From assembly GCA_030141605.1 (NCBI GenBank), contig JAQGDQ010000664.1, positions 52,455 through 116,454 on the forward strand: a stretch of DNA of 64,000 nucleotides, in the 5' to 3' direction. Shown here piece by piece: positions 47,501-61,412 of this stretch. The notes beneath the pieces were generated by a model. The model saw nothing but the letters and a program-made list of their open reading frames with translations, was not told the DNA's origin and did no database searches. This DNA is from Tubiluchus corallicola. Its lineage: Eukaryota > Priapulida > Priapulimorpha > Priapulimorphida > Tubiluchidae. Positions within the stretch are counted from its first letter, which is position 1. Each line of letters starts with the position of its first letter. The position numbers and the translations under genes are program-made.

Positions 47501-49430
47501 AATCTCGTCTAAACAGGACTTGGATTCTAGAGTGGAAAGTGGCGCCTTGCAACGGCAGAAATATTACAATCAAGCACCTGTTTATGTAACAAGTTTAGAC
47601 TAGCCAGGCTTAGTAAACTTATTCATGATGTGTGTGTCGCAAATGTTAAAACAGCAAGACTACGTAAATACAGGTCAGAGAACTCTGACAAAATTGCATT
47701 ACAGGGAGTAAAATTGTCCTGGCTGAACTAGGATTTACATAAAATTATTATTGTAAATTAAATAACAATTTATTATTATAATCATTATTTAAAAATATCT
47801 TAAATACAAAAAATAAAAATCAATATTTAGATACAGAAGGGCAAATTAACGCCTGACTAGCTAAAAAGTAAAAACATACAAACACGTATCATGGAAATTA
47901 ATTAAAACGAAAAGGCAATGGACTCTTAAAGCTTTAATCGGTAAAAATTTGACATCCAAATTTATCAAATTTCACATGATAAAAATTAGAAACTAATTAA
48001 AGTTTCACATTTTGATTAAAGGTAAGTTTAGCCAATAAGACTCAGATCTACTGTACATTTAATAGTGTCATAAGGAAATCTTTAATTTAGATTGGCTAAT
48101 TTAGATCAGTATTTGCCACGATTTAAAAAAATCGTGAGTTTAAATTATTTCAAAATACCAATGGCTTCAGATGAACCGACGAACAAAATATCATTTTAAA
48201 ATTATCTGATTTTGATTTCAAACAATTCTATGACCACGTGATCAAAATCGAAAACTCGCTACTCATATTTTTTTCATATCAAGGTATTTGAATTTGTTAC
48301 ACGTGTTTTAAAATGCATTTTTATAACACAATTAAGTTTTTACAATAATGAAAAAACACATAACGACTTCGCTGAGTCAACATCTAAAATGGCTGCTTGT
48401 CTTGCTATAATCATCACTGTGAATCTGTGAGACGTTGTAGTTTGGAGTTCATGAGTAACAAGATTTTAATTCGGATTGCATAATTTATTATAATAATTAC
48501 ACATGCATGCCAGCAACGTTTGCCAATCTACGTTGCCTCACTTATACAATTAATTTTTTCGCGCATCAAGTCAATCCACTTAATTTGAAATTGGCACATG
48601 GATGGCTTCTTTGTACCACTCTTTCAAGAATTAATCGGGAATGCGAAGCATTGAGTTACTCGTTTATTGACTTCTCCTGCCCAACTGCCTGGATATATCA
48701 TTTAAAACGCCAACTATCGTTGCCATGGTTCTGTTTCTTCGTGCATGACATTTAAAACGCCGTTTTATGTTTATATGGAATCCATTTTGTTGTACAGATT
48801 TAGAATACAGAGTAACTCCATTGTGACATCAGAATATAAAAGTTGGCTAAAAACTTACGTGAACAAGACGAACGAGAACAACAGGAACCACGGCGAAATA
48901 CACAGCCTTATAAAGTTACCTCGGAAGCGATTAACTTAAAAATCCTGCGTAGCGTGGACACAGTTCACTATATTCATAGCCATACAAAAATTTTGATAAA
49001 ATATCTGTGGCATTTTGCCACAGCTTTTTTTGGCAAATGGGCTGTTGTCACATTTCTATTGATGTGAGACTGTCAACGAATTTCAAAAGACAGAAGGTGG
49101 TACGTAGTGTGTCAGTTCCTTTTAATCAGCAAATATTATACCACGGTTAATGTGAGCTGTATATCATTGATGTTTAGGTCTGCTAAATTTGTGGCCTAGC
49201 TATTGAAATTAGCGTCTGTCGAACGGTCTCTATTTTATAAGTGCAGTACGTAGATAAGTGAAGAAGACAAATAACTCAAGCTGGTCTTTGGACGGCTTGA
49301 CAAATAGTTCAAGGAGGACTAAAGACGAATGTAAAATAATATCGTTATCTCTGATAGTGTGTGAAATGGGTGTAAACTAAATAGCGAGGTGCATAGCTAG
49401 TTTTAAGTTAAACCGCGTCTTTAATTACAA
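47500..49430. other. Intergenic sequence upstream of tyrosinase
   Basis: AT-rich. The stretch around 48843-48945 reads LREQDEREQQEPRRNTQPYK in one frame and could be a lost exon or a transposon remnant, but no splice signals or start support it. The last 100 bp are the tyrosinase promoter region. Confidence 0.45.
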
Positions 49431-49432
49431 TT
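49330..49432 (+). promoter_or_regulatory. Tyrosinase 1 promoter-proximal / 5' UTR region, conserved with copy 2
   Basis: The blocks CGTTATCTCTGATAGTGT (49344-49361), ATAGCTAGTTTTAA and CGTCTTTAATTACAATT (directly before the ATG) recur in the same order before the second tyrosinase start at 62808. The sequence between these blocks has diverged, so they may be functional. Confidence 0.5.
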
Positions 49433-52400
49433 ATGTTGTCATGTAAAGCCGCGTTCACACTAGTCCTGTTACTCGTTTGTTGCACCACGTGTTGCATAGC
49501 GCAGTTTCCGGTTGTTTGTTTGCAGAATATAACTAGTCATCGTTCACATGATGATCCGACGAGACGTGTGGTCAGATACTGCTGTCCAGCAGACAGCTCT
49601 GGTAAGTTGACCATGAGTTTTCTTGTGAATTAAACCTTTTTTGAAAGTAGTTACTGTATTCTCCAAAAAGGCTGAAAATTAATTTTTTATCAATAAAAGC
49701 AGGAACATAGCAAAACTTTCTAAAGAATTCTTTTGTGGTTTTGTACACAAGTTGTAGAAATAATAAATTTTAAATATTCTTTTGCTTGCTTGTACGCGTG
49801 CATGTTGCGTACATTTGAGGGAAATACTCGAGCTTAGAAGTAAATGAAAAAACAGACGAACAGTTGTTGAGACTGTTGATAAGTTGATATAAACAAATTG
49901 ATAAGAAATTTTTCGAAATATGGCGCAAACGTAAAAAGGAAACTTCTTATATCGCATTGTTCAAATTTTTATTGTACAGCACTACGGTATAATTTTTTTT
50001 ATAAGTTTAATCACATAAAAATTGCATACAATAAAGGCATCCGAAAGTTATTTCAGCTACAATGTGATTGTTCTGCAAGAAAAATGTGTGTTCAACGTGA
50101 CATACCGTATTTTGACACTATAATTCGAAAATGTACTTATGCACTTAAAAAAGGCTGTCATAAAGTTGCAATACTTTGGTACTGAACATATCGAATAGTG
50201 AATGCAGGTATAAATCTAAAATTCATCAGCACTGGCTGAAAATTTTATATGTGTAAAATAGGCTGACGTGACTTTACTAATTATATAATAATTTTATTGC
50301 AGACAGCTTATTGCATGGGAGTGGCAGTAGTGTCTATTACTAATGCTTTGTATAATGCTGTCTTTAAGCTGTTATCTTCTGTTTTTATATGGAAGAAATT
50401 CTGTTTTTAATTTTTAAATTCAAATTCAATTTAGTCCGTTAAAGTCGAAATAGCTGTAGTATAGTTGGGCACATTTTCTGTTCACACCCTAGAGTTTGGG
50501 ACAGCTGAGGCAGAAAGTGCACTCTGTTTCGTACCATATTTTGACAAAACTCATTCAAAAAAGGAAAATTGAGGTCTGTCACAAAGTGCTAATACGAATT
50601 AGTTTTTTATGCGATTCAACTGTTTTACATTGCAGCTTTGTTGTTGTGGAACCCAAGAAGCTCAAGAGTTTTTTGTCTGATGCGTAGATCACATATTTTA
50701 ATTCGTTTTTTGCCTTTTTTACAGGATTAGTTTGCGGTGGTCCTAGCAGAGGCCACTGTCGCAAGATCAGACCAACCGTGGAACGAAATCCGGAAGAACC
50801 AAAATTTGAAGACAGATACGCTTGGCCAACAAGTTTCGTTACTCATCAGTGCTATTGCAATAGCAACTACTATGGGTCTGTAGGCCCAATAGCCTTTCAT
50901 AGTTTTAATCGTTTAACTTTACTTTGGTTTAGGACCTTTTATATAATTTACAATTTACCTGTTTACCTAGTGTCTGATGGATCTATGTAGATGTACGTGC
51001 AGATACCTGTTAGTGTCTAGGTATCAAATGTCTTGTCTCAGTCAAGGGTCCTGGTTGCTAACTGTCTGCAGTCCAAGCACATTGTTTTACTGCGTGTTGT
51101 ATTATTTTACAAGTAATAATGACTGTCAGGTTACAAAATGTTAGATAACCAAGTGCACAAGATAAAGTCTCGCAGAATTACTGTGTAGCTAGTACCCAAG
51201 AATTCGACGGACCAAGTCTCCGGCATAACGAACATAATTGCCAGAAGCTTAAATTAGTTAGAGTTCAGTTTACCAAACATCTGGGTTACAATTAAAAATG
51301 ACTGATTTAAAAATAACTCAGCTAGCAAACGTCTAGTAACGATGTGCAAGCAATTTACCGTCGAGTTACAAAGTATCCTCTTAATAAGTGCGTTGGTTAC
51401 TAAATGTGCAGTTATTAAGTTTCTAGATATGAAGCCTTACCGGGTTATTAGCTGTTTGCGTTACCAAATGTCCTCAATCCTCTAGCAATAAAATATTCCA
51501 GCTGGTTATAGCCGTGCACACTGTTTAGTCATGGTCTCATAGTCTACTAGGACATCTTTCTGATTAATGGTCTTCTGCTGGATTGTGCTGCAAGAACAAC
51601 CTTTTACACACAAAATACCCACAGCAAGTACTCAATACCCACAACCTCTAACCAGTACCCTATACTCTACACACAAATGTGAAATATACTGCATAATGAG
51701 CATACAGGTGGGTTGATAGCTTTATAAATTCGGATAAATTTTCTTTCCCCTTCAACAGGTACGACTGCTCAGAATGCAAGTTTGGATACACAGGAAAAAA
51801 CTGTGACAGACCAGTCACTTTAAAACGTCGAAATATTCACTCATTGAATGATGCTGATATACAAGAACTCAAAGACGCTATGGTAAAGGCGAAACACACT
51901 GTCAGTGACTATGCTACTCTAAGCACATCTTACAGGTAATGTGAATTTTGGTTAACTAATAGCTTAGGTTCAATTGATAAGATGGATCATAGTTAATTAC
52001 ACGTGGCTGGTTTGCTGATTGTTCATTATTGCTTGATTCGATGCTTAACTGATTTGTTAAGTTGGCTGATTTCTGTATTAGTTTTTTGTTCTTTGGTGAG
52101 CTAATAGATTGGTTAATAGGTAGAAAAATAGTAGGCCGGTTGATCAGTCAGTCACTCACTTGGTTAGTCGGTGGTCAGAAGTTGATTATTTGATAACTTG
52201 CTCAGTTGGTTGACTAGGTCACTTGATTAGTCGGTGGTCAGAAGTTGATTATTTGATAGCTTGCTCAGTTGGTTGACTGGGTCACTTGGTTAGTCGGTGG
52301 TCAGAGTTGATTATTTGATAGCTTGCTCAGTTGATTGACTAGGTCACTTGGTTAGTCGGTGGTCAGAGTTGATTATTTGATAGCTTGCTCAGTTGATTGA

Positions 52401-55400
52401 CTAGGTTGTTGATTGGTTGGTTAGTGATAATTATTGTTGGTAGTTCTCTAGATGCTGATTTTATCTAGTTGACTGCTTTGTTCCATAGCTTGTTTCCTAG
52501 GTTGTTCGGCTGATTAACAGATTGGTTGGCCTGCTTCCTGGTTAACCAGTATGATTTCATAATGATAATGATTGTGGCGAAAAAATAAATAAAGTTCAAT
52601 AATTACTGCTAGACACTCACTTGTTGCTCTTGGTAATTTCTGTATACGACCTAAAATGCAGTATATATATTCAGTTCTGTTAAGACTATATACCCTGGTT
52701 GTTGGCATCCTTCTGTCTCGGAAGACAATGGAGTGTGCGCCAAGAGAGTCAGTTATTGATCACATTGATGGAGCTGCAGCATCGACTGTGGCTGAGCAAT
52801 CCTATCCTTGAACCACTGGAGTGGCTTCTCTAGGGCGCACGTCTGGGCAAGGTGTATGGAGATCCTGAGTTGCCCAGACAACAGGAACCCCCTCTCTTCC
52901 TCTCTGGTGTAGTCCAAAGGAAAGCGGAGCGATACGTTTGGCACCCGGTTGGCTGCAGGAGCTGCCGAGTTAGTGAGCATGCTGCACTGGTCCGCCTTCG
53001 GGGCACCACTCCTGATTTGGAAGGTTTTCTCCTCTACACATGGCCGTTGGGTCACTTGACCTCCTCGGCCCTCTAGCCGTTGGTTGCTTCTGCAGCTCCT
53101 CCGCCTAGTGTCGAGATACAGTGTGGGCATACTGCAAGCTCTTGCGAGCGTTTAGAACGACTTTCCCTTGGTTTTAATAATTTTATGATTTCGTAAATGT
53201 ATGCAATAATTCCTATGTAATTTAAGGCAATGTACGCCATACCGTGATAAACTGGATTGTAATATGAAATTTTCATGAATATGCCTACATCAATACGTGT
53301 CGTAGTGTGAACATTAATTGAGGTTACTTTTTTATTAATGACGTCTAGTGCATAGCAATGAAAAATGTGAAATGGAAATATGCGTATTATATTGTAATAA
53401 ATTGATTAATATTTTTCCCGCTTAATTCAAGACTTTGTGTATGAACATATGGCTAAACGTAATTCCACTGTTTCTACTAACATTTTTTGTGTGTGATGTT
53501 TCTTCTCTGAAATTTCCTCAGTCTAATGAAGCCAGTCTTCCAGACAATGCTTAGGCATAAAAATCTATGTATTATATAGGTTTAATAATACATTTAGTCA
53601 ACAATTTCGTGAGACGGTTGGCGGTGCTGCGGCGGCTGCCTTCCTCCACCCTCCGACTTCTACCAAAAATTAGATTTTTTAAACAGCATATCCAACTCCA
53701 AATATACCACTACGGCACTGATTACTGACCACTGATTTTAACATTTCGACACGATTTTTTTCTTACTAACTCGTGGTTGAACTATCTTTAGCATGTACTA
53801 ACAATCATTGTTGAATTTACATAAATGACTGATTGCTCTTTCAGACCGTAAAATTTCAGTGATTACTCAAAGCAACTTTTGTGCAACAAGAATTGTACAC
53901 GTGCAGACGTGTGTGTAGCACGTGCATGTGTTAAATTTTTCTTATTAAATATTACAGAGACCGCGACCATCCAACTTTCAAGCCGACTACGTACTTTGAT
54001 TATTTTGTTTATCTGCATTACTACGCAGCAAGGGAGCCTGTAGACTACAAGGGTAAGAGAGGCATTGATCTACCAGGTCGATACCACCCATTGGACTATG
54101 CTCACTTTGGGCCAGGCTTTCCCTCATGGCATAGGTGTGTGTATTTTTCAGAATAAAAAACATTTTTAAAAATAATATCATTGTCCCCAAATTTATATCA
54201 CTCCCTCAAGGTAACACGATATTCAATCGACATCATATGTCATTCTTTCGATATATTATATTATTTTTTGGCATTGTACATGAGCGTCACATTTTGTACC
54301 CTCACCGCCGTTTATTGTTTCTTTGAATTCCTTCACCAATTCCTTGTGCCATTCCCTCGCTATCATACATCATTTCCCTGACATCCTACGTCGTTCCTCG
54401 GTCCTAGCCTGCATCGTCATTCCTTTATTAGCCTTGGATGTTGCGGGAATGATATAGGATATCAAACAAAGCATATAGCTTGCTGTATATATAATTTTAT
54501 TCGGGCTTATTGCATGTCATAGCAGTGTAACTCATAAATATTTTCTACTCATTATTTACAAGAATATTTACATCAGTCAATACGAAATTTGACGATTTTC
54601 TTCGTGCGAAAGAGCAGGTATCACCTTCATTAAGCCAGTAAAGCTCGTAAGCAATTAGTAATATCACAGTGATTTATATCAGAAATGTTTTGTGTGACAA
54701 ATATCCTATTTACTGCAAGGGTTGAACAAGTAAAGTTTACGTTGAGAAGGAGCAGTGTCTTTATCAATTTATACATGCCAACAATTTAAATGTTCTTTTA
54801 GCTATTAAAAGTTCAAAAGAGGAAGCTTTAAAAATCATTATTATCATGATAGAATGCTCGTTATGTGGAATCGACAATCATCAATTATACACTTTTGTCA
54901 GCTAAGTTAAAATCTTGGCTGCCAAGGGACAAAGTCTTACCTCAAAGGAACAAAATATTTTTTCTCACTTTCTGAGCGCTCAGTTTTTCTGGTCCGGATG
55001 ATCTGTAATTGCATTTTTTATCATAGGTTGTTCCTGCTAAAGATGGAAAGGATTCTACAGAAATTATCTGGCAATCCTAAGCTGACGATCCCTTATTGGG
55101 ACTGGGTAGGGGATGGAGCAGACTGCTCTGTGTGTACTGATAGGTACCGAAAACAATCATCATTTTTATGTCATTGTATTACTTTTCACTGTTCACATTG
55201 TTTTCATTGTTTTTTAGAAACGCTACAATACAACCTTCCATCTTTTTCTTTTATGTCAACATTAGAGTCGTCTGCTATGGTCACCATCAGCTCACTGTAT
55301 TTTTCGTCTTCCTTTTTAGGCCTACTTCACGCCTTTGTAGAATTTTTTTATTAAGTTCCACGTTCTGATGTTGTAAAACCATTTTATGATCACTTGCAGG

Positions 55401-58400
55401 TATTTTGGCGAGAATGACGATCACGGCTTTCTTAGCAAAGAATCCGGTTTCGCTGATTTTGAGTTGGTTTGCTCTAATGCCACAGAAACAATACGCAAAA
55501 CCGGGGAAATTTGCAATGTTGAAAAGAAAACAGGTAACAGGCAAAGCGAAACTAGTCACTGAAGCAGTTTAGCTTATTTCATTTTATTATATTTGTTGTG
55601 CAATTTTTAATTCTTTAAGATGCCCATTCTTAGTAAGAATGTAAGGTATAATTGGACCTCACACACAGTTTACGCACAGCTAAATTGTCTTTTATTTGTG
55701 CCTTTGCACCCAAACAGAGATAACTGTTTGTTTTTTTTAATTATAAATAAACAACCAGTCACCTCCACTTGATGAACTATAGCTATTTTTCAGGGTTACT
55801 AAAAAGGCGATCCCAGGTTTCGCCTGGAGCTGAGATACTGCCAACACTGGAAGATGCCGCTGCTTGCATGAATCTACCCGTCTACGACAATCCGCCTTAC
55901 AACGCAAGCTCCCCCTTTCCCGGGTTCCGAAATTGTCTAGACGGTTTTGTGAATAAAGATAATAAGTTGGTTGTCGTCGACGGTGTGCCCATAACAATGC
56001 ATGGACAAGTGAGTATTATGAGATCAGTTTATGAAATAAAACTTCATTTTAAATTTATTAGAAAATTCACATCACTTAGCTTAATTCATGATAAAAACCG
56101 GAAATGTAGATTGCTCGAACGTAGAAGTCATTACATTACAGATAATTATTAAGACCCAAAGTCAGCCATAGCAAAGCAATTAATAGGTATAGAAAAATAT
56201 CAAGCATCGTTAGGGTAAGTATTAGAAACTAGAAAATGATCAAATTGGCTGTTGAGAGTATAGAAAGTAATAGCACAAAGAAAGCGAGCAAAGTTTGCAT
56301 ATTCTCAATGCTTGCATACTCTTAGTTACTTCATAGTTATCTTAATCTTCTGTGTTCACATCGACTCTGCTCATTACTATCTATGTCTGATACTCGGAGG
56401 GGGGGGGGGGGGCACTGCAAGACACAAGTTTTTCATGCTAAAAGCTGTTGCTCTTTATGGACATTTGCTAAACTAGGAGTCCCGTGGAGCATTTTTTACA
56501 GATGCGGTGTTTTGCAGTTACCTGGGAGGGGCTCAGAGCTAAAATCTTGATCTCTAGTCGCTGGTCGTTACTACTGAACGATATGTCAGACGCAAGACGC
56601 TTTGTCAGTGCAAGTACACATGGCATTTAAAGAACCTTTTACCATTATTTTATTAGCGTATCTGATATGTATAGAAAGCGTTCAAAGAAACCCATAAAAC
56701 TTCAAAAAAGAGCATTGGACATAGTCGAAACGAGCAAAAAAAGTTGTGAAAAAAGAATATGTTTGGAATAATGTTAGTGCATTGCCTAAGCAAAACTGAC
56801 TGTAAGATACGACTTTACAGGTACATGCTTACTTCTTTGACGCTCTGGGAGAATTACCAGCAGCTGCAAATGATCCAATTTTTTACCTGCATCACGGTAA
56901 TGTTGATCGGCTATTTGAAGCCTGGTTAAGAGCACACGACTCCAAATCTTCACAGGTATAATACGTTGATATAAGGTAGGGCAGTGATGTAACAGATGGA
57001 ACAGTATAATAAGTAGTAGCTTTTGACGACCACAAAGTGTGATCATAAGCATCACAAGTTATTATCGTTCTCAGTCAGATTTAATCGTATAATATTGAAT
57101 GACTTTGTGCTTTGACAAGTCGGGATCACATTTTCGATGCTTTGTTATGTTATCATTGACGTTTTGATCGAAGAATGTTAACATATTTTTTGGTAAAAGA
57201 CAGTAGTCAGTTGTCATAACTACGTTCATTAAGTCTGGTTGTTTTTTAAGTCAATTTAAGTTGTTTTCAACCTCGGCGTTTATATTTGAGAACCACAACT
57301 ATTATATGTGTGTGTTAAAGACAGTCGTTTCACTGTCCTTTGATTACATTCACACAAATATTGTAGATGCACGAACAGGTAAATGCCTGGCAAACTACAA
57401 AGAGTCATATGAACTACGTCATTAGAATTTTCCTTAGAATTTCATTTCGCCAACCCTGTTGAACAAGTTTACTTTCGTAACAGGGCACATACCCAAGATG
57501 GCAAGCCCCACCAGGACACAACTGGCGCAGTTACATGGTTCCATACTTCCCAGTTGAAACAAATAGTGATTACTTTGACACTTCAGACAAATTTGGATAC
57601 ACTTATGATAGCTATGGTAAGTAGACACTATTAGCAATGGTCTGCACTTCCTTTAGTAAGTATTAAACAATGCCCATATTTATGATAATGCGTGCACAGT
57701 TTGAAAAAAATACTTATGCCGTTTGATAATTGTGATGTTGATGTAGCAAATGTTGTGGTAATTTTAGTTACAGTCCGAAAGATAGCTATTAGTCTATGAA
57801 ACAACTTGGTTTAGATATTAGCTTGGCGACTTGGTTGGTAGACTGGACTTTTATTGTTGGCTTATGCTAGTGATTCTTCTCATTCACATTTGGACCAGAC
57901 AGCTCTTCCAAGAAACAAATTTAACAGTTCCTGCTAGTTTAGCTAGGAACATCAGTTGAAGCCATTTGCAGTACGAGGAATTACCAACACCCATGCAAAA
58001 AAATAAAGGAGTGGTTCCTAGCTTAGAGTTCCTGTTGGCTTAACGGGGTAAAAATAGCAAGACGGAATAATAAAACATCTTTCTAAACTGTAAAGGGTAT
58101 CTTGCAAATCGTGCTGTGTGAATGCAAAAGGCAGTTCTTTAATATTCTTTACTTATGACAGCCACTGCTCCTGATCTAGAAGAAACATTATCAGGTTCGT
58201 GGAATCAAAATGCCAACTTGAAGACGTCACAAAATGAAGTTTCTAGTTCTTCACCTGGTAAGTGAATCTAACTGATCAAAAATTTATGACTAATGTGACC
58301 AGCTTTTCTCTGTTAAAGCTAATGCTCTTAATTTTGTATAGTTTTTGAGATTATTGGTTGTAACTCTTTGTGGATTTAAATATTGAATTGGGAATTTGAT

Positions 58401-58662
58401 GATCTAGTATATTAATTTATCTACATTTTTTGTGGTACTAGACAGAAAACTCGCTTCATTAATGGCCTTGATTTTAGCACTCAGTTTAATACTCCTTGTT
58501 TAACATCACTGTAAATAATGTTACATGCACAAATTAAAAAAGCTAATTACAGAATGTGCAACATGTAATATTGTAGAATTCACTCTGTCCAGTGTCTATA
58601 TAAAATTGTATAATGTTAGTACAGAAGTTTTTGCCTGCAAAAACAGATGCTAACAAACACTT

Positions 58663-58732
<70 letters not shown>

Positions 58733-60602
58733 CCACCATCATCATCAACAATAATGCTCTCAGGCCTGATCTCAAGAATGATAATAGGCCTGTACGCCTG
58801 TTATGCAGTATATGGGACTAATTCTAGGGAATAATGTAATCAATTCTTTTTACATAAACTACGTATAACGTTGCATAGTACGTGGGTTTCTCAATTAACA
58901 GGGTACCCACCTTAGACTGTCCTAACAGGGGAGTTCCTAATGTAGACAAATGGGGTGAATCTGCAATCTAGATAATTATTAAGGATAATCCTCTAAGATG
59001 AGAAACTGATCCAGCAGACGTGCCTTTGTCATGTTTGGATGCATAGGTGCACAGCTTCCCTAAACAAGGTAAACTGTAGAGGCAGTACGGGTGAAAGACT
59101 GCCCAGGAAAGAATATTCCTGATGGCTGTTTATCCATTTATCCCCCCCCCCCCGCCTTTGTGTTGCTTAAAGCACAAAAAACACTCTTCACAAATAAAGA
59201 TTAATACACTCGTCCTGGAAGCAAATAAGTCACTTTCAATCTGTCTTATTGCATACAATGGTCGGATTATAGCAGTAACGCTGTATAAAACTTGTAAATT
59301 TAAACTCCCGCAATGACCATCAGGCACAAACTGCTAAGCATAATGTAGCTTATTGTACAAAGTACGCGATTGTTTGTATTATTTGTAAAGTTCAATTAAT
59401 AGTATACTACGTTGAAGTATTGAAATGATGTATGCTGCCACCTACAGGCCTTTTTGGCACATTGTATACAGTTTATCAGGAATGAGTTTATTAAGTCTCT
59501 AAGTGTTTTTCCCTTTCCCTTTAAGTTTGATTAGTGGCCTAATTAAATTATTAATTTTATTCTTGGAGAGAAAGTCACCATTTGACTAGTTAAATACTAG
59601 AAAACATAAGACAGCTCTTTCTCTTCAATAATCTTTATTCTGCTTAATGAAGCCAAGTACACTTTGATATTGATGTGTCTGTTAGTCCGTAGAGTACATG
59701 CGACCTAGCCATTTATAGTCTGTGTGCATTAATATGATGTGCCTTCCATCAGGAACTTGAATCTCTAGTCATGTGATTTACAGCTCAATTCTCTCAAGGC
59801 ATGCAAGTTTAGTTGATCAAAAGACAGCAATGTCAAAGGTTATGTTTTTGAGTGCAAGGTTTTCTCAATAAATTGTTTGTTGCTTTTATAACTACTGTGT
59901 GTGGAGAAAATTTTTATGGCAACGAAACAAGTTATACAGTTATTCTACATTCCACCATCAGTAAGAACTCAGGTCAATATTTCACCATAGGGAAAATAGC
60001 AAGCAGAATACAAAATTTCTACACATAATGCTAAATAATATTACTTTGTATGGAACGTTCGTTGGGATATATTTTAAATTTTGCTTTCCTTGCCCTTTAA
60101 CTTTGGTGACAAAGCATACACCATGACCAATTTCAAAATATTTAGTCACATTGCACGATGTACTAAGCAGCAGTTGTTGGAATGGGCGACAGTTGATGGA
60201 ATAGTTGATGGTTCAGCCAATACGACATTTGTTCGCAAAACGATTAGACTATCGGCAGAATATAATTAGGGGGTACGGATCTAGTTAAACGTAGGGCGTC
60301 TGCACATGCATCAAGACTGTGCATTGACGATATAAGCTTAGTTTGAAAGAGTTGGGTAAATGAAGGCTTACAATTGGCTCTTTTAGTGTTGGTACAATTA
60401 TTTTTATTTAATGGCTGTTTATTTTGGCTCTCTAGGTCGCATTTGGGCGCTTGTGTTTGTTGGTGTCTTATCTGTCGCCGCTGTCGCTGCAGCTGTGACT
60501 ACCGGCATCAAACGAGCGAGAGCTACACTGAGAAGTCGACGTGGATACACCTACGTACCTGTTCCACAAGAAGTTCAGAAAACATACGGCACAGTGAGCT
60601 AG
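49433..60602 (+). CDS. Tyrosinase (membrane-anchored, chordate-type)
   Basis: Eleven phase-matched exons: 49433-49601, 50725-50875, 51759-51935, 53958-54134, 55027-55143, 55400-55533, 55794-56008, 56821-56955, 57484-57616, 58162-58257 and 60436-60602, giving 556 residues. A signal peptide covers residues 1-23 (ending CCIA|QFPVVC). A Cys-rich EGF-like part follows, with CYCNSNYYG and CKFGYTGKNCDRP. The CuA ligands are H186 (YLHYYA), H215 (YAHFGPGF) and H224 (WHR); the CuB ligands are H378 and H382 (MHGQVH) and H404 (LHHGNVD). IPYWDW and the FRN-LDGF motif are present. Residues 503-524 form a transmembrane helix, followed by a basic cytosolic tail. The enzyme oxidises phenols and catechols to quinones, as in melanin synthesis or cuticle hardening, in the secretory lumen or outside the cell. 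Gly follows the first CuB His where human tyrosinase has Asn. AATAAA is at 61241. Confidence 0.95.
52154..52407. repeat. Tandem repeat, ~70-bp unit, about 3.5 copies
   Basis: Units contain CACTTGGTTAGTCGGTGGTC, AGTTGATTATTTGATAGCTT and GCTCAGTTGATTGACTAGGT. The array lies in the tyrosinase intron between exons 51759-51935 and 53958-54134. Confidence 0.9.
52700..53150. repeat. GC-rich insert-like segment, probable dispersed repeat
   Basis: A sharply bounded GC-richer block starts near TGTCTCGGAAGACAATGGAG and continues to about GCAAGCTCTTGCGAGCG. The minus strand is open for 125 codons (53130-52753), but no domain was recognised. The composition suggests a SINE- or LINE-derived sequence in a tyrosinase intron. 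Confidence 0.5.
58442..58503 (+). CDS. Alternative terminal exon of tyrosinase 1 (hydrophobic tail)
   Basis: The acceptor TGTGGTACTAG (58431-58441) matches the phase-1 donor of exon 10 (58257). Spliced this way, the protein ends SSSPD then RKLASLMALILALSLILLV and a TAA at 58501-58503, giving 521 residues. The tail is a strongly hydrophobic 16-residue stretch at the extreme C-terminus preceded by a basic spacer and small Ser residues. This is the layout of a GPI-anchor signal; a tail anchor without cytosolic residues is the other reading. Transcript evidence is needed to tell it from chance. Confidence 0.5.
58664..58735. repeat. (ATC)n microsatellite
   Basis: A nearly perfect ATC run with a CACCACC interruption, in the last tyrosinase intron. 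Confidence 0.97.
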
Positions 60603-61240
60603 ACGGGACGGGAGTTATAGTTGCACGCATCTTCTGGTTGAACTTTGATCGGGAAAAATTCATTAAGTTTGGCAGATATTATATGAGAAACTGGTTTTCT
60701 TATAATCTACAAATGTAGTACAGTAATAAGTAGAAAGTAAGATTTTAAACTATACTCATCGCTTTGCTATATTAGGTGTGAAAATGTCTCCAATATGCGA
60801 AAGGGCAATCCAACATCATCAGATGTACTTGCTGAAATGCTGGATTTTTAAATAAATCGCCGAAAAGCAGACGTTACTTACACATTACATTGTTCCCCTT
60901 CGCATGAAAATTTCTATAAATTTGCGTGAAACAATTGCTGTTAAAGAAGTATAAGCATTCAGAACTAAGCTTGCCATATCATTTTGGATAATGGCGTTGT
61001 GTATTAGCAGAATTGTCAAACTTAGTTATCCGTGCAATAGCAGCTCAGTTGCTTAGATTAGCTCAGTGTAGCAATTATTGCCATTGAGTGAAAAGATAAT
61101 GATCTGAAATCATTTTTGAATTCAAACTGCTTAAACTGTGTCGACTGAGAAGAATTACAGCACTTTAATGGTCGTGCTGCTTTAATTGAATTTGTTTTAG
61201 ACGGTGTTTTGTAGTCTTTGTAATGAATTTTTTTTTATAT

Positions 61241-61246
61241 AATAAA
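61241..61246 (+). terminator. Poly(A) signal of tyrosinase 1
   Basis: AATAAA about 640 bp after the TAG at 60600-60602. Confidence 0.5.
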
Positions 61247-61309
61247 CTAAGATAAAAACTTCAGCCGCTAATCGAACGCAATGTTGATAAACTTACAGAT
61301 AGATGAATG

Positions 61310-61412
61310 GTTGGATGGATGGATGGATGGATGGATGGATGGATGGATGGATGGATGGATGGACGGACAGACAGACAGACAGACAAACAGACAAACAGAC
61401 AGACAGACAGAC
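61310..61412. repeat. (GGAT)n followed by (AGAC)n microsatellite
   Basis: A block of GGAT tetramers changes through GGACGGAC into AGAC tetramers just after the tyrosinase gene. Confidence 0.97.

Noticed and set aside
52753-53130. 125-codon minus-strand frame in a tyrosinase intron
   Set aside because: It lies in a GC-rich repeat-like block, has no recognised domain and no splice context.
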